Shown: positions 18,817-27,450 of the stretch, in pieces
Layout of the letters: every line of letters starts with the position of its first letter
Position numbering within the stretch: the first letter of the stretch is position 1
Source of the DNA: Cochleicola gelatinilyticus
GTDB taxonomy: Bacteria; Bacteroidota; Bacteroidia; Flavobacteriales; Flavobacteriaceae
Reading direction: 5' to 3'
NCBI RefSeq assembly: GCF_001637325.1
Contig: NZ_LRXL01000026.1
Location: 186,001 to 250,000 of the forward strand
DNA: 64,000 bases
Program-made: the position numbers and the translations under genes
The notes under the pieces: generated by a model
Database searches by the model: none
Seen by the model: the letters and a program-made list of their open reading frames with translations, nothing else
Told to the model about the DNA's origin: nothing

Positions 18817-19596
18817 TTAGTTTCCTTTAAATTCTGGTTTTCTTTTTGCTACGAACGCTGAAACCCCTTCTTGGTAATCTTCGCTTTGTGCGGATTCGAT
18901 TTGCAGTTTCGATTCTAACTCCAATTGTGCATTAAAATCGTTCGACATGGATTGGTTTAATAACTGCTTGGTAAGCCCCAACGCTTTGGTGGGCATGTTT
19001 GCAAGAGTTAACGCGGTTGTATGTACAACTTCTTCGAACGTTTCTACGGAAGCTACTTTGTATACCATACCCATTTTTTCTGCTTCGGAAGCAGTTACTT
19101 TATCGCCTAACATCATAAGGGCAGAGGCCTTCTGAAACCCTATTAACCGTGGAAGAAAGAAGGTTCCTCCACTGTCGGGAATTAACCCTATTTTACTGAA
19201 TGCTTGAATAAAACTCGCCGCTTCTGAAGCAATTACCACATCACAGGCTAAAGCGATGTTTGCTCCTGCTCCGGCTGCCACTCCATTTACGCCTGCAATC
19301 ACCGGTTTTTTGATGGTACGAATTCGTTGTACAATGGGATTGTAATGGTCGTCGAGAATTTGTTGAAATCCGAAATCGATATCGGGATCGGTAATTTCGC
19401 CGATGTCTTGTCCGGCACAAAAAGCTTTTCCGTTCCCAATAATTATTATGGCCCGAACTTCGCTGTTCTTTTCACAGGCATCTAATGCATCTTGCAATAA
19501 AAACGCCATTTCACGATTAAAACTATTAAACTTATCGGGTCTGTTTAAAGTGAGGGTTGCTACCTTATTTTCTATGTGGGTGGTAATGCTTTTCAT
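18817..19596 (-). CDS. paaG: 1,2-epoxyphenylacetyl-CoA isomerase (PaaG)
   Basis: 259-residue crotonase-fold protein. Oxyanion segments KAFCAGQDIGEITDPD (about 58-73) and NGVAAGAGANIALACDVVIA (about 104-123), with Asp in IPDSGGTFFLPR. The 'DSGGTFFLPR' form and the position between paaH and paaD match PaaG, which turns ring-1,2-epoxyphenylacetyl-CoA into oxepin-CoA. Confidence 0.9.
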   Translation of the reverse strand: MKSITTHIENKVATLTLNRPDKFNSFNREMAFLLQDALDACEKNSEVRAIIIIGNGKAFCAGQDIGEITDPDIDFGFQQILDDHYNPIVQRIRTIKKPVIAGVNGVAAGAGANIALACDVVIASEAASFIQAFSKIGLIPDSGGTFFLPRLIGFQKASALMMLGDKVTASEAEKMGMVYKVASVETFEEVVHTTALTLANMPTKALGLTKQLLNQSMSNDFNAQLELESKLQIESAQSEDYQEGVSAFVAKRKPEFKGN

Positions 19597-19626
19597 GGTT
19601 GTTGTTCTTGTTAATAGTTTTCTTTT

Positions 19627-19742
19627 GCGTTAGGGATTGAGGCTTTGTTGGAGCTCTTTACTGAAGCCGTGAGGCGAAAGTGAAAGCGACTGCCGAAAGC
19701 CCGACCTTCTTATTTCATTTCAGAAATAAGATGGTAACGCCC
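19627..19742. repeat. Structured dispersed repeat, copy A
   Basis: The intergenic segment between paaD and paaG begins GCGTTAGGGATTG and ends GGTAACGCCC. Its ends can pair (GCGTT with AACGC). Inside is the conserved GAAAGCCCGACC followed by a perfect hairpin CTTATTTCatttcaGAAATAAG. Two relatives lie at 25099-25187 and 40090-40168. The transcribed strand is unknown; in the operon it would be read as the reverse complement. Confidence 0.7.
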
Positions 19743-19745
19743 TTG

Positions 19746-20246
19746 TTATTTTAAACATTTAAAATAGTCGAAAGGTTCTTGGCAATCGTCGCACTTGAAT
19801 AATGCTTTACACGCCGTGGAACCAAACTGACTGACCAAATGGGTGTTGGTGCTTCCGCAATTGGTACATTTTACTAATTTTTTTTGTCCGAGCAATACGT
19901 CTTTATCGGCTGTTTCTGAAAGCGGTCTGGCAATGCCATATTCTTCCATTTTCTGAAGCCCTTCTTCACTGATCCAATCGGTAGACCATGCGGGTGCAAG
20001 GACCAACTCAACATTAACTTCTTTTCCAATTGTTGCAAAGGCAGCTTTTAGATCGTCGCTAATCACGTCCATCGCAGGACAACCGGAATACGTTGGGGTT
20101 AATTTAATTTGAATGATTCCGTCCTTTTCGACGGCTTCGCGAATTACCCCAAGGTCTAATACCGTAAGCACTGGAATTTCGGGATCGCTTACGGTTTCCA
20201 ATGTTGGAATTAAATGTGATTCGATATTTAAACTTTCAATATTCAA
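19746..20246 (-). CDS. paaD: PaaD, phenylacetyl-CoA epoxidase accessory protein
   Basis: 166 residues. The N-terminal MIP18/DUF59-type domain (about 12-95) includes VSDPEIPVLTVLDLGVI and TPTYSGCPAMDVI. The C-terminal zinc-ribbon-like region has KCTNCGSTNTHLVSQFGSTACKALFKCDDC. PaaD is thought to help Fe-S or iron centre assembly for the PaaABCE complex. It precedes paaG and is separated from paaC by a four-helix-bundle gene. Confidence 0.92.
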   Translation of the reverse strand: MNIESLNIESHLIPTLETVSDPEIPVLTVLDLGVIREAVEKDGIIQIKLTPTYSGCPAMDVISDDLKAAFATIGKEVNVELVLAPAWSTDWISEEGLQKMEEYGIARPLSETADKDVLLGQKKLVKCTNCGSTNTHLVSQFGSTACKALFKCDDCQEPFDYFKCLK

Positions 20247-20250
20247 TTCT

Positions 20251-20277
20251 CAATGTTCAATGTTCAATGTTCAATGT
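20251..20277. repeat. Heptamer tandem repeat (CAATGTT)
   Basis: Three and a part copies of CAATGTT directly in front of paaD. It is purely intergenic and could vary in copy number. Confidence 0.8.
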
Positions 20278-20284
20278 CAATAAA

Positions 20285-20644
20285 TTATTTTTTTGCTTTT
20301 GCTGTTTGAATGCTTTTTGAAAATATCGCTACAAGTTGTTTACATTCATTTAGTACAGACTCGGCTTTTGTTATCTCGGTAAGTAAGTTAGCTTTTATTT
20401 GAATTTTTAAGTTTACTCTAGATTCTTTTAATTCTTTTAAAACGATTCCCATTTTATGAATAAAATCCTTTGATGATTCGGCACCCTGAACTTCTCCATA
20501 ATTCAGCGCTGCAGCAGTAGATGACCTTATAAGTTGTTTACTCAAATGATCGAGTGCATAGCTTTTGTTAGTTCTCATAAACAAGTTTATACATTCCACA
20601 GCGAAATTGATAAGTCGTTCCTCTAAATCGAATTTCCTTTCCAT
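20285..20644 (-). CDS. Four-helix-bundle protein (S23/avd-like family)
   Basis: 119 residues with the pattern of 23S rRNA-intervening-sequence-type four-helix-bundle proteins: KFDLEERLINFAVECINLF, LSKQLIRSSTAAALNYGEVQGAESSKDFIHKMGIVLKELKESRVNLKI. Members are small helical proteins of unclear function, often spread as single genes in Bacteroidota. It lies between paaC and paaD on the same strand, framed by short tandem repeats, and has a broken relative on the other side of paaC (21472-21821). A role in phenylacetate use is not implied. Confidence 0.88.
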   Translation of the reverse strand: MERKFDLEERLINFAVECINLFMRTNKSYALDHLSKQLIRSSTAAALNYGEVQGAESSKDFIHKMGIVLKELKESRVNLKIQIKANLLTEITKAESVLNECKQLVAIFSKSIQTAKAKK

Positions 20645-20687
20645 ATCTATGAATATTATGCATTGAGAGTTGAGAATTGAGAATTCA

Positions 20688-21440
20688 TTACCACGTCATA
20701 TTTGGGTAGGTGCGCTGCATGTATTGCAGGTCTGCGAGAAGGTAACCCATATGTTCGCTGTGAATTCCTTTCTTTCCACCTCTGGTAAAGTACTTGCTCT
20801 CGGGAATTTGAATATTCGCTTCTTTTAATACCTCGGAAACTTCTTCGTAATAGGCGGCTTTTAATTTTGAAACATCAACTGCAACACCCTCGTTAATCAT
20901 TTTTTGGTCGGCTTCCAGTATATCGAATAATTCGTCGGTAAAGCGCCACAGGGCATCGATTGCTTCCTGAATTTTCTGATTGCTTTCTGAAGTACCATCC
21001 CCTAAACGTTTTACCCAGTCTGAAGAAAAGCGTTTGTGGTAACTCACTTCCTTAATCCCCTTATTTGCTATTGCTGCCAGATTAAGATCTTTGCTGTTCT
21101 GAAGCTGTTGCATGATCATATAATGATAAACATCGAATAGAAATTGACGTGCGATTACAAATCCGAAGTGCGTATTGGGTTGCTCAACGAGCAGCACATT
21201 TTTGTATTCGCGTTCTAACCGGAGAAAAGCGATACTGTCCTCTGTAGCATCCTCTCCTTTAATCTTCGCTGCATATTGGTAATAGCTTCTAGTTTGCCCC
21301 AACAGATCGAGCGAAATATTGGTGAGTGCAATATCGGTTTCAAGGGTGGGGCCGTGACCACACAATTCACCGAGGCGTTGCGCCAATATTAGAGAATTGT
21401 CTGCGACTCCCAAAATGTAGTTATATAGATTGTTATTCAT
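20688..21440 (-). CDS. paaC: PaaC, phenylacetyl-CoA epoxidase structural subunit
   Basis: 250 residues, ferritin-like helical protein of the PaaA/PaaC family (VADNSLILAQRLGELCGHGPTLETDIALTNISLDLLGQTRSYYQYAA; IKEVSYHKRFSSDWVKRLGDGT; HSEHMGYLLADLQYMQRTYP at the end). It pairs with PaaA to form the heterodimeric core of the multicomponent epoxidase and lacks its own catalytic diiron site. It is separated from paaB by a decayed four-helix-bundle gene. Confidence 0.95.
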   Translation of the reverse strand: MNNNLYNYILGVADNSLILAQRLGELCGHGPTLETDIALTNISLDLLGQTRSYYQYAAKIKGEDATEDSIAFLRLEREYKNVLLVEQPNTHFGFVIARQFLFDVYHYMIMQQLQNSKDLNLAAIANKGIKEVSYHKRFSSDWVKRLGDGTSESNQKIQEAIDALWRFTDELFDILEADQKMINEGVAVDVSKLKAAYYEEVSEVLKEANIQIPESKYFTRGGKKGIHSEHMGYLLADLQYMQRTYPNMTW

Positions 21441-21471
21441 GAAGTTGAAATTGAAGTTGAAGTTGAAATTC

Positions 21472-21821
21472 TTATTTAATGTTTTTAATTCTTGTTACAA
21501 TAATTCGTATTAGTTGATCATTCTCATCTTTTAAAGGAATTAAATTTTCTTTTGAAAATAAATTTGCTTTGGATTGAATGTTCAAGTTCCTCAAACTCTC
21601 CCTTAATTCTTTCAAGCAGATTCTCAACTTATTGGCTTTATCTCTACTTGTTCCTGCTCCTAAAGCCTCTCCGTAATTTAACGGCTACGAGCAAGAAGAC
21701 CTTATAATTGTTTAGCTAAATACTCTCCTGCAAAACTCTGTGGCTTTTTACTGTAAAGTATAATTATTGAAGCAGCAAAATTCTCCAATCGGTCACTTAA
21801 ATCAAATTTCTTAGCCTCCAT
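21472..21821 (-). pseudogene. Broken four-helix-bundle protein gene
   Basis: Reading the minus strand from ATG at 21821 gives MEAKKFDLSDRLENFAASI... up to GEYLAKQL and then a TAA. A one-base shift restores RSSCS, followed by an in-frame TAG, then LNYGEALGAGTSRDKANKL, LRICLKELRESLRNLNIQ and QLIRIIVTRIKNIK to a final TAA at 21472. This aligns throughout with the intact paralogue at 20285-20644. One frameshift and one nonsense codon therefore inactivate it. Confidence 0.85.
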
Positions 21822-21861
21822 AATTTTCAACTTCGATTTAGAATTCAGGTTCAAGTATATA

Positions 21862-22146
21862 TTACATGTGTTTTACATCATCTGGTAGTTCGTAGAATGT
21901 AGGATGTCTGTACACCTTATCCTGTGCTGGTTCGAATAACTCACCATTATCATCTGGATTTGAGGCCGTAATATTTTTACTTTCCACGACCCAAATACTT
22001 ACACCTTCGTTTCGTCTGGTGTAAACATCTCTTGCATTTTCCAACGCCATTTCAGCATCGGAAGCATGCAAGCTACCAAAATGCCGGTGTTCGAGTCCGT
22101 TTTTACTACGAACAAATATTTCCCAAAGTGGCCAGTTCTTTTTCAT
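21862..22146 (-). CDS. paaB: PaaB, phenylacetyl-CoA epoxidase subunit
   Basis: 94 residues, the usual PaaB size, with the family pattern WPLWEIFVRSKNGLEHRHFGSLHASDAEMALENARDVYTRRNEGVSIWVV. PaaB bridges PaaAC heterodimers in the epoxidase complex. It follows paaA after eight bases. Confidence 0.95.
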   Translation of the reverse strand: MKKNWPLWEIFVRSKNGLEHRHFGSLHASDAEMALENARDVYTRRNEGVSIWVVESKNITASNPDDNGELFEPAQDKVYRHPTFYELPDDVKHM

Positions 22147-22154
22147 AATTCAGA

Positions 22155-23108
22155 TTATATTGCTTCTTTTAAATTCTTTTGTTTCTTTTCGGCATGTGCC
22201 ATGGCAGCGTCTCGTACCCAAGCTCCGTTTTCCCAAGCGTCAACGCGCGCCTTCATACGTTCTTTATTACAAGGACCATGACCTTTCACTACTTGCCAGA
22301 ACTCATCCCAATCGATTTCTCCAAAGTCGTAATGTCCTGTTTCTTCGTTCCATTTTAAGTCTGGATCTGGAATAGTTAATCCAAGAATATCTGCTTGTGG
22401 CACGGTCTGATCGATAAATTGTTGTCGCAGCTCATCGTTCGACTTTCGTTTCAGTTTCCATTTCATGGATTGCTCGGTATGAACCGATTCTGCATCGGTA
22501 GGTCCCAACATCATCAAACTCGGCCACCACCACCGATTTAACGCATCTTGCGCCATTTCTTTTTGTTCTTCACTTCCTTTACAAAGCGTAAGCATGATTT
22601 CGTATCCTTGTCGTTGGTGAAAGCTTTCTTCTTTACACACACGCACCATCGCACGGGCATAGGGTCCGAATGATGTATTACATAGCGGCACTTGATTGAT
22701 AATAGCAGCACCATCGACCAACCAGCCAATCGCTCCCATGTCTGCCCAAGTGACTGTAGGGTAATTAAAAATAGAAGAGTATTTGGCTTTTCCGCTATGG
22801 AGTTGTTCAAATAGCTCGTCTCTTGAAACCCCTAATGTTTCACAGGCAGAATACAGGTATAATCCATGTCCAGCTTCATCCTGTACTTTCGCAAGTAGCG
22901 CTGCTTTTCTACGAAGCGAAGGAGCTCTGGTGATCCAGTTTCCTTCTGGAAGCATTCCCACAATTTCAGAGTGGGCGTGCTGTGACATCTGACGGATGTG
23001 TGTTTTCCTATATTTCTCAGGCATCCAATCTTTCGGTTCTATTTTTTCATCACGTGCAATACGTGCTTCAAAAATCTCTTCTAATTTTTTAACTTCATGT
23101 TCGCTCAT
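22155..23108 (-). CDS. paaA: PaaA, phenylacetyl-CoA epoxidase catalytic subunit
   Basis: 317 residues. Ferritin-like diiron protein with helices carrying the metal ligands: Glu in [15 protein letters not shown] in [14 protein letters not shown] (about 93-98) and EESFHQRQG (about 180-188). It inserts one oxygen atom into the ring of phenylacetyl-CoA, receiving electrons from PaaE. It lies between paaE and paaB with short gaps, so it is in one transcript with them. Confidence 0.96.
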   Translation of the reverse strand: MSEHEVKKLEEIFEARIARDEKIEPKDWMPEKYRKTHIRQMSQHAHSEIVGMLPEGNWITRAPSLRRKAALLAKVQDEAGHGLYLYSACETLGVSRDELFEQLHSGKAKYSSIFNYPTVTWADMGAIGWLVDGAAIINQVPLCNTSFGPYARAMVRVCKEESFHQRQGYEIMLTLCKGSEEQKEMAQDALNRWWWPSLMMLGPTDAESVHTEQSMKWKLKRKSNDELRQQFIDQTVPQADILGLTIPDPDLKWNEETGHYDFGEIDWDEFWQVVKGHGPCNKERMKARVDAWENGAWVRDAAMAHAEKKQKNLKEAI

Positions 23109-23148
23109 AATTTTTTGCTTTAAGCGTTAGGCGATAAGCCCAATGCTA

Positions 23149-24249
23149 TTAGACATCAAAATCTACTGTTACTTTATTGGAAGTAGGTACTGCCTGGCAA
23201 CTTAATACAAAGTTTTGAGCCACCTCTTTTTCTTCTAAAGCATAATTTATTTTCATTTCTACCGCTCCATCAACTACTTGACACTTACAGGTACTACATA
23301 CGCCCCCTTTACAGGCAAAAGGAAGGTCGGCTCCTGCTCCAAGTGCCGCATCTAAAATATTATCATAATCTTTGGTCATGGTGAACTGGAATTCTTTCCC
23401 GCCATCCACGATGGTTACTTCTACTCCTTCAACATTTTGCTTCGCCAGTCGTTCTGCTCTTTTTTTATCTTCTTCGGAAAGTCCGGTGACAAATAATTCG
23501 AAATGAATTAATTCTTTTGGCAAGCCGGCTTTCACCAAATAATCACTTACATAGTTTACCATCGATTCGGGACCACAAAGAAATACTTCACTGGTATCGG
23601 GAATATCGATAAATGTATTTGTAAGCACCTTCATCTTCTCATCATCGAAGCGGCCGTTTAGTAATTCGATATCGCGGCGTTCTTTTGTGAGGAAATAATA
23701 TATTTCGAAACGCCCAAAATAGGTGTTTCGAAGCTGTTCCAGTGCTTCTTTAAAGATAATGGATTTTGCTGTTCTATTCACATAAAACAGCTTACAAGTT
23801 GCATTCGGCTCTGCGGCGAGATGTGTTTTAATCATTGATAAAACTGGAGTGATTCCACTCCCCGCTGCGAAGAACAGATAATTTTTATGTGTGTCGGGAT
23901 TCACCTCAACTCCAAAAGCACCACTAGGCGCCATCACTTCCAATGTATCTCCTTTTTTAAGGGTTGTATTCACATAACTGGAAAATTTACCTTCTGGGAT
24001 TAATTTTACCGCAACTTGCCATTCGTTATCCAACGGACTTGAACATAAACTATAAGAACGCCTAATGTCTTCGCCGTTAATATCTGCTTTTAAAGTAAGG
24101 TGTTGCCCTTGTCTAAAATGAAAATCTGATGTCGCTTCCTCGGGAACATCGAATGTAATCACCGAGCAATCGTCGGTCTCTTTGTAAATGTCTTTAACCT
24201 TAATTTTATAGAATGTAGCCACTTGATTTTTGTCGTATTTTAAACACAA
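23149..24249 (-). CDS. paaE: PaaE, phenylacetyl-CoA epoxidase reductase
   Basis: 366 residues: an FAD-binding domain (RRSYSLCSSP, about 65-75), an NAD(P)H domain (FFAAGSGITPVLSMI) and a C-terminal plant-type [2Fe-2S] ferredoxin with CKGGVCSTCKC and a later Cys in LSCQAVP. It shuttles electrons from NADPH to PaaA. It is the first structural gene of the operon; a TetR-type palindrome begins two bases upstream of this ATG. The real start could be a few codons further in, since the first ten residues are not typical. Confidence 0.93.
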   Translation of the reverse strand: MCLKYDKNQVATFYKIKVKDIYKETDDCSVITFDVPEEATSDFHFRQGQHLTLKADINGEDIRRSYSLCSSPLDNEWQVAVKLIPEGKFSSYVNTTLKKGDTLEVMAPSGAFGVEVNPDTHKNYLFFAAGSGITPVLSMIKTHLAAEPNATCKLFYVNRTAKSIIFKEALEQLRNTYFGRFEIYYFLTKERRDIELLNGRFDDEKMKVLTNTFIDIPDTSEVFLCGPESMVNYVSDYLVKAGLPKELIHFELFVTGLSEEDKKRAERLAKQNVEGVEVTIVDGGKEFQFTMTKDYDNILDAALGAGADLPFACKGGVCSTCKCQVVDGAVEMKINYALEEKEVAQNFVLSCQAVPTSNKVTVDFDV

Positions 24250-24250
24250 A

Positions 24251-24266
24251 ACTAACGATTGTTAGT
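24251..24266. promoter_or_regulatory. Candidate TetR-family operator for the paa operon
   Basis: Perfect inverted repeat ACTAAC-GATT-GTTAGT directly before the paaE ATG. A 16-bp palindrome with this spacing is a typical TetR-family operator, and a TetR-family gene is next to it. Binding is inferred. Confidence 0.6.
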
Positions 24267-24297
24267 TAGAATTGCAAGTATTAATTTATTCTGTTAA

Positions 24298-24377
24298 AAC
24301 ACCCCCTCTAGCTCCCCCTCAATGGGGAGGATTTAACTCTCCCCCTCCCCTCGAGGGGAGGGCTGGGGTGGGGTGTT
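24298..24377. repeat. MITE-like 80-bp palindromic repeat
   Basis: AACACCCC at the left end mirrors GGGGTGTT at the right, with CTCCCCTCGAGGGGAG in the middle. Same length and design as 11742-11819. It lies in the paaE-tetR gap and contains no believable gene. Confidence 0.75.
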
Positions 24378-24423
24378 CATATACTCTTTTTATTCAAAAT
24401 AATAATACTATCCAAACAAAAAA

Positions 24424-24482
24424 AACACCCCCTCTAACTCCCCCTCAAGGGGGAGAACTTCTACTCCCTCCTATTGAGGGTT
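24424..24482. repeat. Truncated copy of the MITE-like repeat
   Basis: Starts AACACCCCCTCTAACTCCCC like the neighbour at 24298, with an inner CTCCCCCTCAAGGGGGAG hairpin, but lacks the matching right terminus. Confidence 0.65.
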
Positions 24483-24494
24483 AAAGTAAAGATT

Positions 24495-25064
24495 TTACAC
24501 GATCCCTTTTAACAACACCGCCACCATATCCTTTTTAAGAATATTTACATCGAGCTTACCTCGTTTTTCGTACCATAAATGCAAGGTTCGTAAGGTTGAC
24601 AGCATCGAGAATAAGATTACTTCTGGATGTCGTGGTTTAATTTCTTCGGAAGCAATTCCTGCTTTTATGATGTCTCTAAAATTCGCTTCGTAACTTTCCC
24701 GCATCGCAACGAATGCTTTTAAATCTTCGTTCTCAAGATGCATCCAATCGTTGTTAAGGGCTGCCAGTCCTTCGGAAAAATTTACGGTAATATCGATGTG
24801 AATTTCTATGAGCTGCTCAATCTTTTGAATAGGTGATGATTGCTGCTGCAATACCGTTTCCATCCCGGAAGTAAACTCATAGGCAACTTCCATGATAAGG
24901 GTGGCAAGAAGCTCTTGTTTTCCACTAATATGATTGTACAAACTAGCCGCTTTCATTCCTAATGCTTTGGCAATGTCACGCATAGAAACAGCATTGTACC
25001 CTTTCTCTTTAAAGAGCTGGGAAGCTACATGGACGATCTCTTGTTTTCGGGTGCCGGTTTTCAT
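24495..25064 (-). CDS. TetR/AcrR-family regulator, probably of the paa operon
   Basis: 189 residues. N-terminal TetR helix-turn-helix (IVHVASQLFKEKGYNAVSMRDIAKALGMKAASLYNHISGKQEL, residues ~9-50) and a helical ligand-binding domain. It is the gene immediately upstream of paaE in the same direction, with a clean palindrome between them, so it is the best candidate repressor of the phenylacetate genes, analogous to PaaR-type regulators. Phenylacetyl-CoA as inducer would fit but is inference. Confidence 0.85.
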   Translation of the reverse strand: MKTGTRKQEIVHVASQLFKEKGYNAVSMRDIAKALGMKAASLYNHISGKQELLATLIMEVAYEFTSGMETVLQQQSSPIQKIEQLIEIHIDITVNFSEGLAALNNDWMHLENEDLKAFVAMRESYEANFRDIIKAGIASEEIKPRHPEVILFSMLSTLRTLHLWYEKRGKLDVNILKKDMVAVLLKGIV

Positions 25065-25098
25065 GGGAATGCAAGATAGTAATTATCGTTGGGAATCT

Positions 25099-25187
25099 GC
25101 GTTAGGGATTGCAGCAAGCTACCGTGTAGCGCGGAAAGCCCGACCCACCGAAGCTTTCTTTTTTGAAAGCGTAGGTGGGGAACGCCC
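25099..25187. repeat. Structured dispersed repeat, copy B
   Basis: GCGTTAGGGATTG ... GGAAAGCCCGACC, hairpin CCCACCgaaGCTTTC/GAAAGCgtaGGTGGG, then AACGCCC. The ends GCGTT and AACGC pair. It lies in the gap between the divergent tetR and hydroxylase genes. Confidence 0.7.
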
Positions 25188-25209
25188 AAAAAATAGTATT
25201 TTTGAACCT

Positions 25210-26994
25210 ATGAAACAGCCTGTTGAAAGCAATGAACTTTTAGACCGATTGCCGCCGCATTTAAAGCAGTATATCAAACCGCAAAATTACGAACAATACA
25301 CGCCCATAAACCAAGCGGTGTGGCGGTATGTGATGCGAAAAAATGTGGACTATCTTAGTAAAGTGGCGCATGAAAGTTATTTGGACGGACTTCAAAAAAC
25401 GGGGATCTCGATCGAAACGATTCCGTCGATGTATGGGATGAACCGTATTTTGAAGGAAATTGGCTGGGCAGCGGTGGCTGTTGATGGGTTTATTCCGCCG
25501 AATGCCTTTATGGAATTTCAGGCGTATAAAGTGCTGGTGATTGCTAGTGATATTCGCCAATTAGAAAACATTGAATACACCCCTGCTCCCGACATTATTC
25601 ATGAAGGAGCCGGGCATGCACCAATTATTGCCAGCCCCGATTATGCAGAATATTTACGACGTTTCGGAGAAATTGGTGCGAAGGCAATTTCGAGTGCTCA
25701 TGATTTTGAATTGTACGAAGCGGTTCGGGAACTTTCCATTGTGAAAGAAGCGGAAGGTAGTTCGAAAGAACAAATTAAAGCCGTAGAAGACCAAGTGGAA
25801 ATCTTACAACAAAAAGAAGTAGTTCCTTCGGAAATCGCCCTAATTAGAAACCTGCACTGGTGGACCGTGGAGTATGGAATGGTCGGAACTGTTGAAGATC
25901 CTAAAATTTATGGTGCTGGTTTGCTTTCTTCGATTGGAGAAAGTACATGGTGTATGAAAGAGGAAGTTAAAAAGATTCCCTATTCGATCGACGCTGCGTA
26001 TCAGGATTTTGATATCACAAAACCGCAACCTCAACTGTATGTCACACCCGATTTCGCATATCTACAGGAAGTACTAGAGGAATTTGCAAATACCATGGCA
26101 GTTCGAAAAGGGGGCTGGCGCGGATTGCAAAAATTAATCGATTCGAAACAATTGGGAACGATCGAAATTAGCACAGGATTACAAATTACAGGGAATTTTA
26201 CCCGAATGATCCGCAATGAAGATAACGAAGTAGTTTATTTTGAAACGGAAGGAAAAACAGCTTTGGCTTTTCGGGAAACGGAAGTGATCGGGCATGGAAT
26301 CTCGCGTCACCAAAATGGTTTTAGGAGTCCGTTAGGCAAACTGAAGGGCATCAACCTTGCCATTGAAAATATGGGACCTCGGGATCTTTCTGCCTATAAT
26401 TTTTACGACGGAAAGCCGATCGAGTTTGAGTTTGAAAGCGGTATTAAGGTGAAAGGGATGAACGTTACTGGGATGCGAAATATTAAAGGAGAGTTAATGT
26501 TGATTCAGTTCACCGATTGCACGGTCACATACAAAGATGAAATATTGTTTTCTCCAAAAGACGGTGATTTCGACATGGCCGTAGGGAAAGAGATTGTTTC
26601 GGCGTTTGCCGGAGCTGCCGATTATTTATCGTTCGATCTGGTGCATCATAGTCCGTCGAGTGAAACCATTCGCATGGAACTATCTGAAGGAGAAAAAGCC
26701 CTAAACGATATGTATGCAAAAGTGCGAAGATTGAGAAATGAGCGATCTACCGATACACAGCATTTAGATGAAACTACTTTATCGAATATATTTAAAAAGG
26801 TAGTAAAAGAACATCCAAACGATTGGTTATTACCTCTTGAAATTTACGAATTGGCAACATCTAATTCTTCTGATTTTTCGAATCGTGTGTTCGCTTATTT
26901 AAGTAACCTAAAAGAAATAAGACCCGAAATTGCACACCTTATCGATGGAGGGTTAGCATTGCTAGAGCAACCAGTGGTGAAAACTGAGGGGTGA
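25210..26994 (+). CDS. Aromatic amino acid hydroxylase (phenylalanine 4-hydroxylase-like)
   Basis: 594 residues from the ATG at 25210. The frame is open further upstream, but that part reads through the structured repeat and antisense tetR. The iron ligands are visible: HEGAGHAP (His131, His136, equivalent to HDVFGHxP) and Glu in WWTVEYGMVG. It hydroxylates an aromatic amino acid using a pterin cofactor. The catalytic part covers about residues 60-330; the remaining ~260 residues form a long extension typical of a Bacteroidota subgroup and absent from short bacterial PhhA. It is divergent from the paa regulator; the product tyrosine is not a paa substrate. Confidence 0.85.
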   Translation: MKQPVESNELLDRLPPHLKQYIKPQNYEQYTPINQAVWRYVMRKNVDYLSKVAHESYLDGLQKTGISIETIPSMYGMNRILKEIGWAAVAVDGFIPPNAFMEFQAYKVLVIASDIRQLENIEYTPAPDIIHEGAGHAPIIASPDYAEYLRRFGEIGAKAISSAHDFELYEAVRELSIVKEAEGSSKEQIKAVEDQVEILQQKEVVPSEIALIRNLHWWTVEYGMVGTVEDPKIYGAGLLSSIGESTWCMKEEVKKIPYSIDAAYQDFDITKPQPQLYVTPDFAYLQEVLEEFANTMAVRKGGWRGLQKLIDSKQLGTIEISTGLQITGNFTRMIRNEDNEVVYFETEGKTALAFRETEVIGHGISRHQNGFRSPLGKLKGINLAIENMGPRDLSAYNFYDGKPIEFEFESGIKVKGMNVTGMRNIKGELMLIQFTDCTVTYKDEILFSPKDGDFDMAVGKEIVSAFAGAADYLSFDLVHHSPSSETIRMELSEGEKALNDMYAKVRRLRNERSTDTQHLDETTLSNIFKKVVKEHPNDWLLPLEIYELATSNSSDFSNRVFAYLSNLKEIRPEIAHLIDGGLALLEQPVVKTEG

Positions 26995-27068
26995 TTTACA
27001 AATACATTTACTAATGTAAGCCCTGTACTCACAGGCATAAAAGGCACCCGACTTTTCGGGCATTAATT

Positions 27069-27380
27069 ATGGGATTGTTTGATTTTTTCTTCGGAAACAA
27101 AACAAAAAAGATTCAAGATTTTAAAGATCGTGATGCAGTGATTTTAGATGTTCGCAGCAAGAGTGAATATGAAAGCGGTGCCATTCCGGGATCGAAACAC
27201 ATCCCGTTGCAACAAGTAAAGGGTAAAATTTCTGAAATAAAAAAATGGAACAAACCTGTAATCACTTGTTGTGCAAGTGGAGTACGAAGTGGAAGTGCTG
27301 CCGCTATTTTAAAAGGCGGTGGTGTGGAAGCTATGAATGGTGGCGGCTGGGCGTCGCTTTATAAAAAACTAAACAACTAG
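27069..27380 (+). CDS. Single-domain rhodanese-like protein
   Basis: 103 residues. Rhodanese core with VILDVRSKSEYESGAIPGSKHIPL and active-site loop TCCASGVRSGSAA. Sulfur carrier or thiosulfate sulfurtransferase activity is expected from the active Cys. There is no signal peptide; the short start MGLFDFFFGNKTKK is hydrophobic and basic. A small hairpin (CCCGActttTCGGG, about 27047-27060) lies just before the start. Confidence 0.9.
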   Translation: MGLFDFFFGNKTKKIQDFKDRDAVILDVRSKSEYESGAIPGSKHIPLQQVKGKISEIKKWNKPVITCCASGVRSGSAAAILKGGGVEAMNGGGWASLYKKLNN

Positions 27381-27450
27381 CTACTTATTAGGAGTTTACA
27401 AAATATTTTATACCTTTAGAGATTTCCTCCTCTATTCAATACCCTTTGGT

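Noticed and set aside
19627-19742. Integron attC site
   Set aside because: GTTAGGG and AACGCCC occur at the ends, but in the inverse order of attC (which has RYYYAAC left and GTTRRRY right), and no integron integrase or cassette array is near.
24934-25209. Upstream extension of the aromatic hydroxylase reading frame
   Set aside because: It is antisense to the tetR start and runs through the structured repeat; family proteins begin near the ATG at 25210.
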